51,637 nucleotides of DNA, from assembly GCA_946886075.1 (NCBI GenBank), contig CAMPHR010000020.1:1-51637 (forward strand), in the 5' to 3' direction. The notes under the pieces were generated by a model. That model was not told the DNA's origin, did not search any database, and saw only the letters and a list, made by a program, of their open reading frames with translations. The translations under genes were made by a program, and so were the position numbers. The DNA comes from an uncultured Novosphingobium sp. (GTDB taxonomy: Bacteria > Pseudomonadota > Alphaproteobacteria > Sphingomonadales > Sphingomonadaceae). This document shows, in pieces, positions 48,749 to 51,637 of the stretch (its first letter is position 1; the number at the start of each line of letters is the position of its first letter).

Positions 48749-49137
48749 TGGGAACGGGTACCGGAATCGGCCGCGTTCGCGGCTTGGGCTCGGTGCGCCA
48801 TGGCGCGGGCCATTGGCTAACGCATCGCTATACTTCGGTCAGCAACCTGCTGCTGGTTCTGTGGCTGATCTTCAGCCTCGTCAGCCTGCCGGGCCTCGAT
48901 TACGAAAGCGTCCGCAACTGGATCGCCAACCCGCTCGTCGCCGTGCCACTGATGCTGATGCTGGTCAGCGTATTCTGGCACCTGCGCCTGGGCATGCAGG
49001 TGATGCTGGAGGATTATGTCCATGACAAGGGGCTGAACTTCTTCGCCATCCTGCTGCTCAACTTCTACACCATCGCTGGCGCCGCCGCTGGCATCTTCGC
49101 GATCGCCAGGATCGCGCTCACGGGGGTCGTCAAGTAA
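48748..49137 (+). CDS. sdhD: Succinate dehydrogenase hydrophobic membrane anchor subunit
   Basis: The 129-residue anchor has three membrane spans, starting with [20 protein letters not shown] at about residues 21-40, then [20 protein letters not shown] near 65-84, and [20 protein letters not shown] near the end. [13 protein letters not shown] after span 2 is the conserved loop that in relatives positions the quinone-site tyrosine and haem histidine. Start and stop codons overlap those of sdhC and sdhA by one base each, so the three are translated as a unit. Confidence 0.94.
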   Translation: MGTGTGIGRVRGLGSVRHGAGHWLTHRYTSVSNLLLVLWLIFSLVSLPGLDYESVRNWIANPLVAVPLMLMLVSVFWHLRLGMQVMLEDYVHDKGLNFFAILLLNFYTIAGAAAGIFAIARIALTGVVK

Positions 49138-50951
49138 TGACCGAAGCCTATAAGATCATCGACCACACCTACGACACCGTCGTGGTGGGCGCTGGCGGAT
49201 CGGGCCTGCGCGCGACCATGGGCAGCGCCGAAGCGGGCCTCAAGACCGCCTGCATCACCAAGCTGTTCCCGACCCGCTCGCACACCGTGGCGGCGCAGGG
49301 CGGCATCGCCGCTTCGCTCGGCAACAATTCGCCCGACCATTGGACCTGGCATATGTACGACACCGTCAAGGGTTCGGACTGGCTGGGTGACCAGGACGCG
49401 ATCGAATATATGGTGCGCGAAGCGCCTGCGGCCGTCATCGAGCTGGAACATGCCGGCGTGCCGTTCAGCCGCAACGAGAATGGGACGATCTACCAGCGTC
49501 CGTTCGGCGGTCACATGCAGAATATGGGCGCTGGTCCGCCGGTGCAGCGCACCTGCGCCGCCGCCGACCGTACCGGTCACGCCATGCTGCACGCTCTGTA
49601 TCAGCAGAGCCTGAAATATGACGCGGACTTCTACATCGAATATTTTGCCATCGACCTGATCATGGAAGATGGCCCGAACGGCAAGGAATGCCGCGGCGTC
49701 ATCGCCATCTGCATGGAGGATGGCTCGATCCATCGCTTCCGGAGCAAGGCGGTTGTGCTGGCGACGGGCGGTTATGGCCGCGCCTATTTCTCCGCCACCT
49801 CGGCGCATAGCTGCACCGGCGACGGCGGCGGCATGGTGCTGCGCGCGGGCCTGCCGCTCCAGGATCTGGAGTTCGTGCAGTTCCACCCGACCGGCATCTA
49901 CGGCGCGGGCGTGCTGATCACCGAAGGCGCGCGCGGTGAGGGTGGTTATCTGACTAACTCCGAAGGCGAGCGTTTCATGGAACGCTACGCCCCGTCGGCG
50001 AAGGATCTGGCGTCGCGTGACGTCGTGTCGCGATCGATGGCGATGGAAATGCGCGAAGGGCGCGGCGTGGGTCCGAACAAGGATCACATCTTCCTGCACC
50101 TCGACCATATCGATCCCAAGGTGCTGGCAGAGCGTCTGCCGGGCATCACCGAGAGCGGCAAGATCTTCGCGGGCGTTGACCTGACCCGTCAGCCGCTGCC
50201 GGTGACCCCCACCGTCCATTATAATATGGGCGGCATCCCCTGTAACTATCATGGGCAGGTGGTGACGAAGGTCGGCGACGATCCGGAAGTCGTGGTGCGG
50301 GGCCTCTATGCGGTCGGCGAAGCGGCCTGCGTGTCGGTCCATGGCGCGAATCGTCTGGGTTCCAACTCGCTGATCGACCTTGTCGTGTTCGGCCGCGCTA
50401 CGGGTCTGCACCTTAAGGAAACGATCAAGCCGAACGGCTCACACCGTCCGCTGCCCGCCGACGCGGCTGATCTGGCGCTGTCGCGCCTCGATCATTACCG
50501 CAACGCCAAGGGCGGCTCGCCGACGGCGAAGATCCGCCTGGAAATGCAGCACACCATGCAGAAGCATGCCGCCGTGTTCCGCGACAGCGCCCTGCTGAGC
50601 GAAGGCGTCACCAAGATGGCGCAGGTCAATCAGAGCATGGCTGATGTCGGCGTGTCCGATCGCTCGCTGATCTGGAACACCGACCTCATCGAGACGCTGG
50701 AACTGGACAACCTCATGTCCCAGGCGGTCTGCACCATGGTCAGCGCGGAAAACCGCAAGGAAAGCCGCGGCGCGCATGCGCATGAGGATTTCCCGAACCG
50801 CGATGACGAGACGTGGATGAAGCACACTGTCAGCTGGTTCGAAGGCTGGGGCGGCAAGGGCGGCAAGGTGTCGCTCGATTACCGTCCGGTGCACGATTAT
50901 ACGCTCACGGACGAGGCTGAATATATCAAGCCCAAGGCGCGCGTTTACTAA
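49137..50951 (+). CDS. sdhA: Succinate dehydrogenase flavoprotein subunit
   Basis: The 604-residue subunit oxidises succinate to fumarate in complex [22 protein letters not shown] near 16 binds [23 protein letters not shown] near 44 carries the FAD-linked histidine, [20 protein letters not shown] near 249-268 has substrate-contact residues, and [20 protein letters not shown] near 401 is also typical. The C-terminus has [20 protein letters not shown]. The ATG shares a base with the sdhD stop. A terminator follows 25 bases later, so sdhB is not directly co-transcribed, at least within this window. Confidence 0.97.
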   Translation: MTEAYKIIDHTYDTVVVGAGGSGLRATMGSAEAGLKTACITKLFPTRSHTVAAQGGIAASLGNNSPDHWTWHMYDTVKGSDWLGDQDAIEYMVREAPAAVIELEHAGVPFSRNENGTIYQRPFGGHMQNMGAGPPVQRTCAAADRTGHAMLHALYQQSLKYDADFYIEYFAIDLIMEDGPNGKECRGVIAICMEDGSIHRFRSKAVVLATGGYGRAYFSATSAHSCTGDGGGMVLRAGLPLQDLEFVQFHPTGIYGAGVLITEGARGEGGYLTNSEGERFMERYAPSAKDLASRDVVSRSMAMEMREGRGVGPNKDHIFLHLDHIDPKVLAERLPGITESGKIFAGVDLTRQPLPVTPTVHYNMGGIPCNYHGQVVTKVGDDPEVVVRGLYAVGEAACVSVHGANRLGSNSLIDLVVFGRATGLHLKETIKPNGSHRPLPADAADLALSRLDHYRNAKGGSPTAKIRLEMQHTMQKHAAVFRDSALLSEGVTKMAQVNQSMADVGVSDRSLIWNTDLIETLELDNLMSQAVCTMVSAENRKESRGAHAHEDFPNRDDETWMKHTVSWFEGWGGKGGKVSLDYRPVHDYTLTDEAEYIKPKARVY

Positions 50952-50976
50952 GGCGCTGCCTCAGGTCAGATGGAAG

Positions 50977-51005
50977 AGGGCGGGCTGCAAGGCTCGCCCT
51001 TTTTG
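50977..51005 (+). terminator. Intrinsic terminator after sdhA
   Basis: AGGGCGGGC and GCTCGCCCT form a nine-base stem with one G-T pair around TGCAAG, then TTTTTG. It lies 26 bases after the sdhA stop and separates the sdh transcript from the GFA-domain gene. Confidence 0.85.
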
Positions 51006-51042
51006 TTTATGGATCAGCTGACTTATTGAAGGAGGTCGGGCG

Positions 51043-51486
51043 ATGGCAGGCACAAACAGACATTCTGGCCAATGTCACTGCGGCGCGGTTGGGTTCGAGG
51101 TGGAACTCAGCAGAGGGCTCGATAGCGCCCGGCGATGCACCTGCTCATTTTGCCGGATGCGGGGTGCCATAGCGGTATCGGCGAAGCTGGATGGCCTGCA
51201 CATCGTGCGCGGCGCGGACATGCTGACAAGCTATCGGTTCAATACAGGAGCCGCCGAGCACTTCTTTTGCTCGCGTTGCGGAATTTACACTCACCATCAG
51301 CGCCGCTCCAATGCCGACGAGTTCGGCGTGAATGTTGCCTGTTTGGAGGGGATGAGCCCGTTCGACTTCGATGAGGTGCCGGTGCTGGATGGGGAGAAGC
51401 ATCCTAGCGACAATGGCGGGCGAGCGCGTATGGCAGGGGTGCTGCGGTTTGTTCGGACTGAGGCGGATGGCGCGGGCGGACGATGA
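51043..51486 (+). CDS. GFA (glutathione-dependent formaldehyde-activating-like) family protein
   Basis: The 147-residue protein has the zinc-binding pattern of the GFA fold: GQCHCGAVGFEV near residues 10-21, CTCSFCRMRGA near 33-43, and FFCSRCGIYTHHQ near 75-87, about seven cysteines in all. In Paracoccus the founding member adds glutathione to formaldehyde, but most relatives have unknown substrates and may just bind zinc. ATG 51043 has GGAGGTCGGGCG upstream. Length is normal. It is separated from sdhA by a terminator and ends 150 bases before the window ends. Confidence 0.87.
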   Translation: MAGTNRHSGQCHCGAVGFEVELSRGLDSARRCTCSFCRMRGAIAVSAKLDGLHIVRGADMLTSYRFNTGAAEHFFCSRCGIYTHHQRRSNADEFGVNVACLEGMSPFDFDEVPVLDGEKHPSDNGGRARMAGVLRFVRTEADGAGGR

Positions 51487-51495
51487 TTAGTGGAC

Positions 51496-51556
51496 CTTCC
51501 CCTCTCTCCTTCAGGGGAGAGGGTGCCGAGCGTAGCGAAGGCGGGAGAGGGGACCG
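51496..51556. repeat. Family D repeat at the right end
   Basis: CCCCTCTCTCCTTCAGGGGAGAGGG-type sequence: CCCTCTC(TCC) around 51500 pairs with GGGGAGAGGG near 51520, and GGGAGAGGGG recurs near 51542. It resembles the yebC-ruvC gap repeats. Beyond 51560 the sequence becomes low-complexity G/C runs and an A-run, not a normal gene region. Confidence 0.6.
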
Positions 51557-51559
51557 CGC

Positions 51560-51637
51560 GGATTTCCCGTAGCGGGGGGGGGCGCCGGGGCGCCCCCCCG
51601 CAGGGGGGGGGGGGGTGGGGTGTGAACAAAAAAAAAG
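51560..51637. other. Low-complexity contig end, probable assembly artefact
   Basis: Long G runs, an inverted C run (GGGGCGCC then CCCCCC), another long G run and a final A run make up the last 78 bases. This does not resemble the rest of the window. It looks like poor-quality read ends; I see nothing functional in it. Confidence 0.6.

Noticed and set aside
49065..50411. 448-codon open frame antisense to sdhA
   Set aside because: Shadow of sdhA, which has full motif support on the plus strand.
1..51637. tRNA genes, rRNA, CRISPR arrays or IS elements
   Set aside because: I looked for T-loop GTTCGAATC cores, regularly spaced direct repeats and transposase-like proteins; none had supporting context. 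The repeats found are inverted and dispersed.

Overview
The window looks like a contig-end piece of an alphaproteobacterial chromosome, most likely a sphingomonad (Sphingobium/Sphingomonas type). I base this on high GC, the gene content (DUF1476-BolA-GrxD run, GapR/DUF2312 next to DUF1244, ScfR-type regulator next to isocitrate lyase, Cys-free bL36, ATPase zeta-type protein) and dispersed inverted repeats typical of that group. This is judged from remembered family features, not from a search. Gene density is high, the content is mostly housekeeping, and I see no prophage, integron, CRISPR array, insertion sequence, rRNA or tRNA gene. The window starts inside nirB and ends in a low-complexity tail that looks like a contig end.

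Layout. 1-5 kb: assimilatory nitrate reduction (nirB C-terminus, nirD, nasA) with cobA for siroheme, and convergent mobA for the molybdenum cofactor. 5-10 kb: vitamin B12 uptake, with a cobalamin riboswitch ahead of btuB and a separate btuF / btuCD set. 10-14 kb: LpoA-like lipoprotein divergent from rsmI-yraN-gshB-dedA. 14-19 kb: xerC, a metallo-beta-lactamase-fold hydrolase, nadA-nadC and a secreted RNase T2. 19-23 kb: DUF4112, an orphan solute-binding lipoprotein, a beta-helix secreted protein and two small unknown genes. 23-26 kb: ScfR-type regulator divergent from aceA, followed by a 50-residue gene and a strong terminator. 26-30 kb: GST, then leuC - 37-residue membrane peptide - leuD, DUF1476, bolA and grxD. 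30-34 kb: rph, rdgB and hemW on the minus strand with a CAP-domain secreted protein gene placed opposite between them. 34-37 kb: DUF6438 lipoprotein, hrcA-grpE, then a PadR regulator and DUF2218. 37-40 kb: minus-strand ruvC, yebC, ybjQ-like, gapR-like and DUF1244. 40-45 kb: pyk, HAD hydrolase, rpmJ, DUF4136 lipoprotein, M14 carboxypeptidase and dienelactone hydrolase. 45-51.6 kb: porin-like barrel, prmA, soluble chemoreceptor, sdhCDA and a GFA-domain gene.

How the parts fit. Nitrate assimilation is supplied with cofactors locally: CobA feeds siroheme to NirB and MobA feeds the molybdopterin dinucleotide to NasA. The B12 genes form a complete outer-membrane to cytoplasm import route, although only btuB sits directly behind the riboswitch. 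aceA and its probable regulator share one symmetric promoter region.

The most interesting signals are non-coding or very small: a multi-hairpin leader between nirD and nasA whose last helix covers the nasA ribosome binding site; an inverted repeat that reads as a sigma70-like promoter on both strands between the ScfR-type gene and aceA; twin AGATATATCT palindromes over the padR promoter; a repeat hairpin that buries the ruvC ribosome binding site; a translationally coupled micropeptide between leuC and leuD; and several families of dispersed inverted repeats with a position bias. I found no clear wholly new multi-gene system.
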